A DNA stretch of 64,000 nucleotides from Protea cynaroides (Eukaryota; Streptophyta; Magnoliopsida; Proteales; Proteaceae). The position numbers and the translations under genes were made by a program. The stretch spans positions 7,904,663 through 7,968,662 of the forward strand of contig CM053276.1 of assembly GCA_028583415.1 (NCBI GenBank). Reading direction: 5' to 3'. The notes under the pieces are model-generated. The model was not told where the DNA came from. It made no database searches and worked only from the letters and a program-made list of their open reading frames with translations. Positions 1 through 11,967 of the stretch are shown one piece after another (positions within the stretch are counted from its first letter, which is position 1; the number at the start of each line of letters is the position of its first letter).

Positions 1-490
1 TTCTTCTCCTTTTTGCTAAGTTCTCTTCCTTGCCTTTCTTCTTCCTCTTTTCCTTCTCCTCTCTTTCTCTCAATTCAATTAGGGTTGTGAAAGGAGTGAA
101 AGTGGCTTAGGAACGTCCTTTAAATAGAATAGGAACATCCTAAAATAAGTCCCTATGAGATTAGGAAAGAATCCCAATCGAAAATTAGGAAATTTTCTAA
201 TTTCAATTTCGGAGACAACCGAGGGTCGATGGGAGGGTCGATGATCATGTCGACCCTAGGGCTCAAGATGTCCGACCTTCCCTTCAAAATTGAGGGTCTG
301 ACTTTCTGCTTTGGGAAGTCCGACCCTGCTTAGCTGGGTATGCGACCCTCCCTTCCAATTAAGTGTTTTTTGGGTCGATTTGATACCTGGGATCTCGATC
401 TCCTTCACGCCCTTGGTCCATTTCACTCGACCATGATGGTAAACCTGGTTCAAGGTGGTAAGACCGGGTTAGATTGACACGGGTCTTACA
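1..490. mobile_element. 3' part of a gypsy-like long LTR, cut by the window edge
   Basis: This stretch is nearly the same as 3185-3660: the same pyrimidine-rich start, the same repeated GGGTCGAT/CGACCC segments and the same end GGGTCTTACA. Because the second copy is the end of a bounded LTR, this one is read as the end of a sister LTR whose start lies left of the window. The next five bases, AGCGA, would be its target duplication, but the other side cannot be seen. There is no credible gene in it. Confidence 0.7.
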
Positions 491-1381
491 AGCGACCACA
501 GTACCACGACCTTCCCCTGATGCCCTACCCGCACCAAGCATGCTAAGATAGAATACTACAAAAAGGTACTAGTGTGAGGAATGATCCCAGGCCCCAGGCC
601 CTTCCCATTCCACACACCAACGAAAACAACCACATGCCTAACAATCACATCCTATCATATGGAATATCCATGAACAATAATAATAACTGAAAATAAAAGA
701 TGACATGTGAATATGTACAACCATCACATCATATATTTAAGGTTATTATTAACAACGTTTTACTGTCCTTTATTTATTAGGGTTTAGGTCAGATTCTCTT
801 ACCTGACGCTCGTTTGATAGCTTGCTCCACGTCGCAAGATCCAAACGTGCTATCACAGAGTCCTATATTATATTAGGGTTCAATTAAAATAGTTTCTTAG
901 GGTTTATGTTGGTTGAAAACCAACGATGTTACAAATTTACACTCATAGAGCTGACCGATTGCATATACCGGTCGCAGCTCTATTCAGCTCTATGGGGAAA
1001 ACTGGCGATCGGTATGGTCAGCCGATTCCCACAGGCTACTCCCCAAGAGATACCGGTCGCAGTATCGGTCGCATGACCTGCGACCGGTATGACTCCGGAA
1101 GACCATACACTTAGTTTTTCGACTGTTGTCGATCATTCTCTATTGATTCCATGGTTTCTCCTATCCATTCTAAGTATGAGCTTTGAGTTAGAGTTATCTC
1201 CAACTCATTCAAGTCTAGTTTTGATGATAATCATCCTAGAGCTCGAATCTAGGGTTTGACAGCAAATTAGGATTTAATGGCCAATTAGGGTTTAGATCAA
1301 TACCTGCTTTGCATGGTATTGATCCAATCATACTAACTATCCTAGAGTCACAATGTAAGAGGAATGATTCAAAAGACTTAC
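491..1381. mobile_element. Fragment of an older LTR of the same family, left part
   Basis: No gene is seen. The sequence continues across the insertion at 1382-3660 into 3666-4127, which ends in the family terminus GGGTCTTACA at 4127. It holds several copies of an ACCGGT/CGACCGG-type motif (about 950-1110) and a segment with CCTTCCCCTGATGCCCTAC that resembles CCTCCCCTGATACTCTACG inside the solo LTR. It is read as a diverged LTR of the same family, broken by the younger insertion. Confidence 0.5.
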
Positions 1382-3660
1382 TGTCACACCCCAATTCTGG
1401 TCTATTCCGAATGATGTGATGAACCGCTAAATAACCAACGGTTCAACCAGGATCTCAAATAAGCTATCCCCGCGTTATCCAAACTTACAGACACCCGTAA
1501 TCATAATCAGAGTAATACACAATAGCGAAAATCTTATAATAAGATGAACTGAGAAACTAAATGATATTAATAATTTAATAGCAAATTATTCTGTATTCAA
1601 CTGAGACATAAATATTAAATATCAAATACATGTCTGAATAAATCCAATAAAGAAACCTATAAAATGTCTAATCAAATACACACGAGTTGCACTCGCAAGA
1701 GGAGTCGTGTGTATCATCTTCAGCTCCAGCTTCCATAGCTGCCACGTCCCCGTACGCAGACGCATTCATGTAGTCATCGACGGTATAACCTGCATCATCA
1801 ACTAAAAAAAATATTCGACGTCGATGGGTGAGCACACATCACGGTTCAGTGAGTAGCCAAAACAATGCAACAATACATATGCATGCAAAAAGTCAATTTA
1901 TATCTTTGGTCTGGTATATAAGTTTGCAGTATGCTATAGAAAGGTTGAGGTAGCCAAAGGTCGCGTTTATTGACTCCGCCTCTATACACGAGTGTGTGAC
2001 GTTACCCGAAGATCACGTTTATCGTCAACTCATATGCACCCAATCATGAACATTGTATAACAAAGGTTACGTTTATTGCTATATAGTGCCATACCAACAC
2101 GTAAGCCCCTGTTGGCGAGGGCTGCAAACTGAGCTCGCAACTAACCAATCCTAATGCCAAACAGTGTATCCAAGGCTTCACCCCAGCATCCCTCAGAATG
2201 TCCATAGAGATAGAGCTAAGGTCCCCCGGTAGAGTCAGAGACTACAAGGACCGAGACCACCTCCCCTGATACTCTACGACATAATAGTTATGCTAAAGTA
2301 ATGGCGATACGACGATGCTAATGCACAAGACTTGAGTTAGAGATAGAGCTAAAGTGCTGAGACCCGCTAAAGGTTAACGTTTATTGACGTTCTCATCGCA
2401 CCTCCCCTGATACTCGCTCGCATCAAGTACATCAATCACACACATACAAGCACATGCCTATTCCTATCATCATCATTATCATCATGTTATAAACAATAAA
2501 GTAAATATGCATGAACAAGTAATAGAAATATTGGATGGCATGCTGTATGCACATTACAAACATATTCGCATAGAATCAAGCATAGCATAGGATTCAAGAA
2601 ATAGAAAACAGTTTATTATTAATCAATTTAGTTTGGAGTTAAGGTTCATCACCTTAGTTTGCTATAAGATGTTTTTCCAAGCTTTAAAATCACTTTTACA
2701 ACGTTATTATATTGCTAGAAGACCTAATAAAGTCGATAGAAATTTAATTAGAATTTATTCAGAATTAAAAACTACTCTGTTAACTGAGGGTCGAAGGTAG
2801 GGTCGATGGGTCTATCGACCCTCCCCTCCTACTGAACTTCCCGAATGCTGAGGGTCGATGGTCAGGAATATCTAGGGTCGGATGGTCATCGACCCTCGGT
2901 GCGACCCTCGGTGCACTCTGGTACAATTTCCACTTTTTAATCCATTCTTTGTGTTTGGGGTCTTATGGTTTGCTTCTACATTTCACTCTACATTCATTTC
3001 CTGGTCTGAAACCATGTATAACCCACCTAGATAGCTTTCATGCACTTTCCTATGATTTTCCATGGAAATCTAACCATGGGTTGATGGTTTGGGTTTCTCC
3101 GAGATCACACTCTCAACATTAACTAACCTAAGGTCTGTAGAAACTCATGGAATTAGTATCCATACCCGAGAAGAATAATCTTTCTTTGCAACTCTTCTCT
3201 TTTGGCTTAATTTCTCTTCCTTCTCTTTCTTCTTCCTCTTTCCTTCTCCTCTCTTTCTCTCAATTCGATTAGGGTTGTGAAAGGAGTGAAAGTGACTTAG
3301 GGACGTCCTTTAAATAGAGTAGGAACATCCTAAATAAGTCCCAATCGAAAAATATAGAAATTTCCTAATTTCTATATTCGGCAGAAATCGAGGGTTGATG
3401 GGAGAGTCGATGATCCCGTCGACCCTAGGGTCTTAAGCTGTCCGACCCTCCCTCCAAAATCGAGGGTCTGACTTTATGTTTTGGGAGGTCCGACCCTGCT
3501 TAGCTGGGTATGCGACCATTTCCCTAATTTAAGTGTTTTTGGGTCGATTTGATACCTGGGATCTCGATCTCCTTCACGCCCTTGGTCCATTTGATTCGAT
3601 CATGATGGGTAAACCTGGTTCAAGGTGGTAAGACCGGGTTAGATTGACACGGATCTTACA
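1382..3660 (-). mobile_element. Solo LTR of a Ty3/gypsy-like retrotransposon
   Basis: The element begins TGTCACACCCC and ends ATCTTACA, so it has TG...CA ends, and it is flanked on both sides by CTTAC (1377-1381 and 3661-3665). That is a perfect 5-bp target duplication, and the 2279-bp unit has no internal coding region, so it is a solo LTR. It sits in an older LTR of the same family. On the minus strand it encodes a short acidic peptide with a Cys-rich end (1664-1799). The strand is uncertain: minus is chosen because of that peptide and because its minus-strand end GGGTGTGACA resembles common plant gypsy LTR ends. Confidence 0.8.
1664..1799 (-). CDS. Putative LTR-encoded acidic peptide with SCECxxC end
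   Basis: On the minus strand, after an acceptor-like TTTTTTTAG, a frame starts with DDAGYTVDDYM, passes through an acidic middle and ends SCECNSCVFD then TAG. The LTR copy at 54124 encodes a similar tail (DDAGMTVVDFM ... SCECDDCAYT then stop) with different codon third positions. There is no start codon in this stretch, so if it is real it is a 3' exon or a read-through tail of something upstream. The function is unknown. The evidence is only the conservation between two copies. Confidence 0.35.
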
Positions 3661-3665
3661 CTTAC

Positions 3666-4127
3666 CATCGACTGGCGTAAGGTGAATGTTGTCGAACGAC
3701 AATGGCGGCACTTCCTTCTTTTTCCTAGCTCCTTCTCCTTCTCCAATCTCCTTTTTCTCTCTAGGGTTTGTGATGATCAATGGAAGGAATTCTAGGAGGC
3801 TTAGAGGGGTTTAAATAGGCTAGAAATTAGGTTTAGTAAGCCTTTTAAGATTAGGAAAGTTTTAGGATTCGAAATTGGAAAAGTGGGACCCACAGAGATC
3901 CAATTCCGGATCTTGGTAGTTTGCTGCGCAGACCATACCGGTTGACCTGTACCATAGACCGGTACCATCGACCGGTATGAAAGAAATTCATACTTAAGTT
4001 GGTCTGGTTGGTCCGATTTCGTACCTGATTGTCATCCGCTCGTCCCGTCTGACCCGGTGATGATCGGAAGACCTGTTATGACATGAAATCAAGGTTTAGA
4101 TCGGGTTCACGGAGTGCGGGTCTTACA
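3666..4127. mobile_element. Fragment of an older gypsy-like LTR, right part
   Basis: This continues the LTR interrupted at 1381. It carries a diverged version of the terminal pyrimidine-rich and TTTAAATAG segments and ends GCGGGTCTTACA at 4127, the same terminus as the LTR ends at 490 and 3660. Three ends of one family within 4.1 kb show repeated insertion of related elements in this upstream region. Confidence 0.55.
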
Positions 4128-4156
4128 TGTAATATGGGACCCACCTATAGTGCGTG

Positions 4157-4814
4157 TAAAGGTGTAAAAAATGGACCCGACCCGGTAGCACGGACCGAGC
4201 CGACCCGATATAACCCGAACCCAACCTGGACCTTAATGGACAGGTTTCGGTTTCGGCTTGTAAAGCCCGACACTGTTTCAGCCCAAACCAAAACCAGACC
4301 GGACCAGCCCGTTAAGAAGCCCGAACTAGCTCGAACCAATAATACCTAACCCGAACACCGGTAAGGTCCATCCGGGTCCAATTTCTTAATTTTAATGGTT
4401 TTAAATTTTGAAGGATAATATTACACTGTTATAGTTCACTTTTTGATCCGAAAGATTATATGAATTTATAGTTGAAAAGAGTATGTTAATTGTTACAATT
4501 TACTGAATTACATTCATATAGAAGGAATGATGTTAATTTTATAGATAGAAATAATAAAATAGGTTATATATCTTACATATAAAATAAGCCCGATAAGCTT
4601 GATAAGCCTGGTCCGGATCGAACCAGCTCGAAATCACCTCAATAAGCCCAGTCCGATAACAAATCGACATCGGACCAGCCCGATAGTTATTGTGTCCAAC
4701 GCAGCCCAACCCAGCCCGAACTCTTAAAGGACATGTTTTGAGCTGGGCTTATAAAATCCGATATCGATTCAGTTCGGATCGAAATCAGCCTGGATCGACC
4801 CGTTGACACCCTTA
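4157..4814. mobile_element. hAT-type MITE
   Basis: The left end TAAAGGTGTAAAAAATGG and the right end (reverse complement TAAGGGTGTCAACGGGTC) are imperfect terminal inverted repeats of the common plant type with a GGTGTMAA core. Eight-base flanks AGTGCGTG (4149-4156) and AGTGAGCG (4815-4822) match at six positions, as expected for an old hAT duplication. The interior is rich in CCCGACC/GGTTCGG-like steps and codes for nothing. The element ends about 630 bp before the LSM4 start codon, so it lies in or beside the promoter. Confidence 0.7.
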
Positions 4815-4822
4815 AGTGAGCG

Positions 4823-5447
4823 GTATCTACTAGATATGGATAGTGATGTACTCTTCATGGGATCCCATCAATATCCATGTAATATGCGACTCACCTCTGG
4901 ACCATGGTATCCAACTACGGAGGATGTACATGTAAGTGAACTATTCTCCATCACTATTTACTCCCAATACGTGTCGCATCTAGGAATTCCTGGACGGTCC
5001 CCACTTAAAAGTAAATTCACCCAGAAACAATACCAAAGGCTTCCGAGCTCCAACTTAGCTGTCGTTTTGAAAAAGAAAGACCCGCTCGCTCGCTCGATAC
5101 CTCCACAGAAGGTACTTTACGAGGTATCGTTTCAGTTCTTTCCCTTCCATTTCTTCCTTTTTGTCGTGCTTGATCTTCGATTTCATGTGACATGAGCTAT
5201 ATTATTCTAGGGTTTTACATACAATTTACTGTTCTGCAGTTTTTATATTCGAAGTGGAGATCTGTTAGCTTCTTATTGGATTTATGAGAAGCTAGGGTTG
5301 ATTGTAATTTATGGTTTATTTTACTATTGGTTGGCTGCACTGTTTGATCTTTGAAGATATAGAAGGAGAAATAACATTACGACTATTTGATTGCAGCTTG
5401 CGGGTTTATTGGTCGATTAGGCTTTGTTTTTTCAAGTGTTTCAGAAG
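4823..5447 (+). promoter_or_regulatory. LSM4: LSM4 promoter and 5' untranslated region
   Basis: This gap between the MITE and the LSM4 start codon must hold the core promoter and leader. A CGCTCGCTCGCTCG stretch at about 5084-5097, followed by pyrimidine-rich sequence, looks like a plant transcription-start and leader zone. CAGAAG|GTAC near 5110 and TTTCAG just before the start codon could mark a leader intron, but I cannot decide this. No clear TATA box was chosen. Confidence 0.45.
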
Positions 5448-6103
5448 ATGGTATGTTGATTTTTGTTCTAGTTTTTTCGAGATGTGGTTTTATTTTTGAG
5501 CGGTGGAGATTTTGACTGACTCAATTACTGTTGTTGCAGCTGCCTCTTTCTCTACTGAAGACGGCCCAAGGTCATCCTATGGTAAGAGCTTCCCTTTCCT
5601 TTTGAGATTTGTCTAGGGGTTTAGAGAGAGATCCTTTTCCATTCTTCGACAGCAAAGCTGTTTATCTCCTTTGATTTGATTATATATATTTTTTTCATTT
5701 TGGTGATATTATTGTTTTATTATTCTTTAAATCCTGGAAGGGGAAGGGTTTTTTTTATTTTTATTTTTTAATGCGCTTATAATTATTTTTATTTTTATTT
5801 TTTTGGTTGTGTTAGTTGGTAGAACTAAAGAATGGGGAGACATACAATGGGCATTTAGTAAATTGTGACACTTGGATGAACATTCACCTTCGCGAAGTCA
5901 TCTGTACCTCAAAGGTAAATTAATCTTCTTTTCATATTTTTCTCTTTGATCCTATGTGATAGTTTCAAGAAGACTGCTGTATTTTCTAATATGTGTTTAC
6001 ATCTAAGAATGGAATTTCATTGTAGGATGGAGACAGGTTTTGGCGAATGCCGGAATGTTATATCCGTGGGAATACAATTAAGTATCTTCGGGTTCCGGAT
6101 GAG
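5448..6103 (+). CDS. LSM4: LSM4 coding exons 1-4 (residues 1-74)
   Basis: The start codon ends its exon directly (ATG|GTATGTTG). Exon 2 (5540-5581) codes for [14 protein letters not shown], exon 3 (5816-5914) for the Sm1 strand region through REVICTSK, and exon 4 (6026-6103) for [15 protein letters not shown] through PDE. Introns here are short (89, 234 and 111 bp), in sharp contrast to the next one. All four exons end on codon boundaries. Confidence 0.95.
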
Positions 6104-9100
6104 GTATGAACAAAAGTTATAGTCCCATGAGAAGTGTTTACTATCCACTCTTATTTGTATCCTTTTCTGCAACATTGAAATATTCAATTAGATAATAGGA
6201 ATGAATGTAATAATAGGCAAAATTTTATTTTCTTATGACTATTATGATTGCACCTTTGAAGGTCCTTTTATTAGAAACTGTTTCAAGTGTTAATCATTTT
6301 CCACATTGTCTCAATTAAAGGGCCTTTTTCCCCCTTTCATATAATGAATATTGACAGTTTCAACCCGCCCAAAAAATTGAAAAGGAAAGAAAAGAGGGAA
6401 ACATTTAAGGGCTCTGATCATGGTTGCTGAGAGTTTTTGGAAATGCTTCTTTTGTGTAGCCCTTAGATGACCTACCTATTCGCTCTCAATTCACCATTGG
6501 GTCATTCAAATTCTATTGTGATTCTTTTGAGAATTCAATCCAATGTTTTTTGAAAGAAATTACATGCTATAATTTTTATAGTTTGAAGACGCCTTAGATA
6601 ACATTACAGACATGGTGTAGTGGTAGAAAATAATAGTAAAGCAATGAAACAAAATGGTGATGAATTTTTTGGAGAAGGTAAACATTCAAATACTTAAACT
6701 TTTGATGGTCATAAGTTCAATGCAGTGGTTTCGATTCTTCTTGTTTTTCATCCCCGTGGTGATATATTATAGTTCTGATGCAACCACTGCCATCTAATGA
6801 GCTCTAATTAAAGCCATATTTGTTACTAGTTCTAAGTTATGCATGTTTTTCCTTACCACTTCTCTTAGCATTATTTTAGGCTTAACCCTAGCTTTTTTAG
6901 CTCCTTCAACTCAACCAAATCAGCCCTTCGTATTAGAGCATTCAAAGGCCTCTGTTGTACATGTCCATGCCAACTTAAATGACTTTCTTGCAAAGTATCA
7001 TGTATTAGAGTTACTCCTAAATTAGCTATAATTTATTCAGTCGTTATTTTATCTTTCTAGTTTTACCCCTCATCCATCTCAACACCTTCATTGTAGTTAC
7101 ACTAAGTTTGTTTTTATGTTGTTTTTTCACTATCCAATATTCAGCCCTATTAGAGTTAACAATATGCTGTGGGTCCCAACTATCAGTACTACATATGGTA
7201 TTGCTTCTATTAGTTATTTCTATTTATTGTAGTGGATTTGTTTCCACCATAGTAGTTTATTTGTTTCCTTATTGGTTAGGGTTTATTTCCTAAGCTGTCT
7301 AGGTTTAATTTCCTAATTGGTTTATGATTGTAATTAGGTAGGTTTACTAAACTATTGTTTCTCTCTTTGATTATAAATAAAGGAACCATAGGAGAAGGAG
7401 AATACACATACATTGATTCTCTTTTCCGTTTCTCCATTCTCCATTCTCTTCATATACTCTTTTTTTTATTTTTTTTATTTTTTATATTTTGTTACATGGT
7501 ATCAGAGTGGGTGCTGTTTTGAGAGTCATCTAAAGTTCCTTGTTACAGTGTGCAGCCACCATTGCTGCTGGCTATATCAAGAATAAGTTTTCCACTATAA
7601 AATCTGCTGCTGTTCATATGATATGATCTACTGCTGCCATCGAGCTAACCCTCCGATCTACTGCTGGTTCTACATTTTATTATACTGCTACTACCACGGT
7701 CTACCGATCTGTTCTACAGATCTGATTTACTGATCTGTTTTATATGATCTTCGTCTCCTGACTTGTTGCTGTCCACACCTTTAAATCTGATTGAGATCTG
7801 ATTGCTCCTAATCTGCTGCTACCATCAACGTTACACTGCAGCCATCAGATCATATCTGCTGGAAGTTACATCTAAGGACTGGTCTTATATTGATCTGATC
7901 TAATCTAGTCAGTTTCTACACTACTGCAACTCATTCTCCTTATCTGGTTTTTTTTTTAGTGTTCTGGGAGGTAACCCAAATCCAACCGACAAGCATCGAT
8001 CTCCCTCACTTCTCCTTCTTTTCCTTTGAAATTCTGGGTGAAAGTTCCCTGGTCCTAGATGACTCTAACCTTAGACCCGTACCTGTGGAAACCATCTAAA
8101 CTGGGAGAATCGAAGTTCAAAACCAGACCTGCAACTCCCATGTCCGCTAATCTGGTTCAGGTAGTTTTCTACATGCTTTGTACTTGGTTGTTGGATCTAC
8201 TTTCAGTGGGAATCAAGAAGCCTTGGACTTGCGATGCAGCTCCTTAAATTTCAGATCAAACGGAGTCCTATCCCCTGAGTTCTTCTACCTGAAACAAACC
8301 TGGTTCTTTCACCTTCATTCTGTTGAGAGGAAGAAGATGATCCTCTTTTCCCTTAAATCATGATTTGATTTTTTTTATTCCCCTTTCCATAAATACCCCT
8401 CTTCTTATAACTTATTCTTAAATTATCCTTTCTTTTGTTGATACCCACACTACCCCCATTTTTTTAATGGAATTCCTATCATGTCCTCATGCCATGTATG
8501 CTTACTTGCATTGACTATTCCTTTGCTGGAAATCACATAAGTGCCACTCACCATCATTAACTTTGACTTAATCACGGTTTTACCATTATCATTGATAGTT
8601 GAGTATTGTACAAGTTTGGGTGGGCACATTAGTGGATCCAATTGGGTTTTCTCAACTTGGATCCCACATCAATTGGTATTACTTTGCTTGGATGACATAT
8701 TTGGAGTATTACTACATTGTTGCTCGTGTTTATGGGATTTCTTGTGCTGTTCATCCTTCGAGATGTTACTTGTTGCTACTACAGTATGGTGTCTACCTGT
8801 TACTACTATCATGTCCACGTGGAATGCTCCACGTGCATTCCACGTGAGCATTCCACGTGAGGGGGAGATTGGAGATTCTTATTTGCTCAAGTCATCGGTT
8901 GAAGATTATTATTATTTGTTGGAGCCTACTATTACTTTGCTCATGTTGGAGCCTACTACTACCTTGCTCATGATGAGCCTACTACTACTGCATGCTCATG
9001 ATGAGAGTCTACTATCTGCAACCTACTACAGTTGCACGTGATGCAACCTCGATCTACTACAATTGCACGTGATGCAACCTCTACCTACTTGTTGCATGTG

Positions 9101-9939
9101 ATGCAACCTACTTGTTTCTGTTCAAGCTACCATTATTGTTGCTTCTGCTATAACTGCTACTGTTACTATAATTGCTACTTGGTGTCTGTACTATTGCTGA
9201 TGAGGTCACTACTACTTGGTTCTCAATAATCTATATTGTGTTAATGTTGCTGCTTGGTTCACAATAACCTCAAACTGTGTTATTGTTGTTGCTTGGTTCG
9301 CAAAAACCTATACTGTGTTGCGTTACTACTATTACTGCTGTTCCTGCTTCTGTTGATAAGTTGTTTCAAGCTGAAGCTCTTACATTCCCCCGTGCTCCAA
9401 CTTGAGGGGGAGTGTTAGAGTTAACAATATGCTGTGGGTCCCAACTATCGGTACTACATATGGTCTTGTTTTTATTAATTATTTCTATTTATTGTAGTGG
9501 ATTTGTTTCCACCATGGTAGTTTATTTGTTTCTTTATTGGTTAGGGTTCCTAAGTTGTCTAGGTATAATTTCCTAATTGGTTTATAATTGTAATTAGGTA
9601 GGTTTCCTAAACTATTGTTTCTCTCTTTGATTATAAATAAAGGAACCATATGAGGAAGATAATACACACACACATTGATTCTCTCTCCCTTTTCTCCATT
9701 CTCCATTCTCCATTCTCTCCATCATCTCTTTCTTTTTTTCTATTTTGTTACAAGCCCCATACATCATTGTTGGTTGTATAATTGTCCTCTAAAATTTACA
9801 TTCAATTTAAAGGGATGCATATCACACAACCCTTCGGATGCACCCTTCTAGTTGATCCACCATATCCAAATCTTTTGTGCAACATCATTGACGAATATAA
9901 GGTGTAGAATTGGTTTACTTTAGTGGACATAAGTTGAAA

Positions 9940-10022
<83 letters not shown>

Positions 10023-11891
10023 GCCTTTGACCCAATGGGTTGTCATTGTAATCAATCACTTTAATGGGCCAAAAATATGGGTAGGAGGTAGTAATAAGGG
10101 ATTTCTTTATTAGTTAGTCTAGTTGGAGTTTTCTTTACTTTTAATTGTTATCAAGTGTTGGCTGGTTAGAATTTCTATAAGTCCATCCTTTTTTTTAAAA
10201 GTGTTCTCCTTTATTTTAGACCGAGCTTTGGTAGGAATAAACTACCCAAGGTAAGTTATTGACTGGAGGAGTTTTAGGACTACTTTGATTCTTGTTTTGA
10301 GTATTCTAAATAAGTTTGTAAGGGGCTATGGCCCTAGGCAAAAGATTGATGAATGAAGTTGGCTTTTGCCTTTAGTTCTATGGTGATTCAGATCTGACTG
10401 GATGCTGCGGTGATTCAGTATCAACCCTGTTGTGGTGATTCAATAGGTTGACTGGTGGTGATTCTAGTCCATGCCATTGGTGGTGATTCCTTTGGTCATA
10501 TCCTTCCTTTCTTATATCTTCTTCTTTATTCAATTAAAAAAAAAAGGTACATCTCTGGTTTCAGTTTTGTGGTTTTCTATTCATTTCTTACACACATTCT
10601 ATATTCTGGATTATCTCTTATTGAATACACCTGAGATTTCAAATCAAACTTCAGATTTAGCAATCCGATTCTATTATGAACATTCCTACGGTTTCAAAAT
10701 CTAAATTTTGCTGTTAAAAAACTAAGAATCCTACTGCTGATCGAATTTCTGAACTTCTCAGATATTCTCTCTGATTTCAGTTATTGTTTTGTTTTCTGTT
10801 TCAGATTCTAACTCCTGCATACTGTTCTTCTTATATTACGTCTGAGTTATGTTGTTACGGCTACTTACTCTGATCACAACTATTTGCTTTTTGGATCTCA
10901 TTCCTAGCATTGATCTTGATTCTCAGCTCTAGAAAGGTCCTGATTCTAAAAGGATTATTCTGAAGCAAGCGATCAGACCCATGGATTGACTTCAGTTTCT
11001 GGCATTCTGTTTTTTCACTTGGTTAGAGTAATCAATTTCATTTTGCCTTAAATCTGACTACTAGATCCTATTTCTGACTTCTTAACCATCACCATGATTC
11101 TGGTTTATTCTGAGTTTTTAAGGCTTCTAGAAATCCATCATTTGGTATCCGAGTTATGGCCAACAGTGATTCAAGGAACCTTGACATGGCTGTATAACAA
11201 AACAAATGGCTGAGTTGGCTGGAAACGATCAGATCATATTACTGAATTATAGACTTGAAGCTTTAACACTGGGAAACTATCAGAACATGTTGAGATGTTC
11301 AGGAACTGAATTATAGACTTGAAGCTCTTAGTCAGAAAATAGGAGGCACATCAGAAAACAACTCCCACAAGAGGTATTGTGAGCACACTGTTTTAATTCT
11401 ATAGTATAGTCTCAGTTCAATTTTGCACTGTCAAAGGAAGACGAAACAACACTAGTGTAGTCTGAGTTCGAGTATGGAGGAGTCAGTGACCTACGATGAC
11501 AGAGAACAAACAAGCCTTGTTGATTCGATGACGTAATTCAAAGCAGACAAGGCTGAAACAAAAGTGGAAGATGAGGTTGGGGTTAAGTGAAACTTCTAGG
11601 ATGATTTTCATGAAGTAGTGACTGTTCCTGATGCTGTTCTTACAGCAGAGACTTTGTTTAGTTTGTGATTTTTCACCTCAGTTCTTCGACGAGAAGACTC
11701 CAAAATTGAAGATTACATTTCTAACGTTGCTGAGCTATCAGAGCTTTATTATGATTGAAGTTGTATGTAACCACGTAAAGTTGATAATATGAGTCAACAA
11801 AACTCAACCACGAGTTCTTTTTCAAGTCAAACAGAGTTGATGCAGATAAGACATAGAATTTGGCTTATTTTAGTGGAAATAAGTTGGGTTG

Positions 11892-11967
<76 letters not shown>

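Larger units (their letters stand above)
7148..9752 (+). mobile_element. Non-autonomous LTR retrotransposon, TSD AGCCC
   Basis: LTRs at 7148-7496 and 9413-9752 share the same start (TRTTAGAGTTAACAATATGC) and end (TTTTGTTACA). The element is flanked by AGCCC on both sides (7143-7147, 9753-9757). TGGTATCAGAG directly after the 5' LTR fits the initiator-Met tRNA primer site, and CTTGAGGGGGAG before the 3' LTR is the polypurine tract. The 1.9-kb interior has no gag or pol, so it is a LARD/TRIM-like passenger that needs another element's proteins, probably Ty1/copia type judging from the primer site. The first LTR has lost its TG (now TA). Confidence 0.9.

Noticed and set aside
9802..10059. 85-residue minus-strand frame with a long Tyr-Ile repeat
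   Set aside because: It is a translation of the (TA)n microsatellite in an LTR and not a gene.
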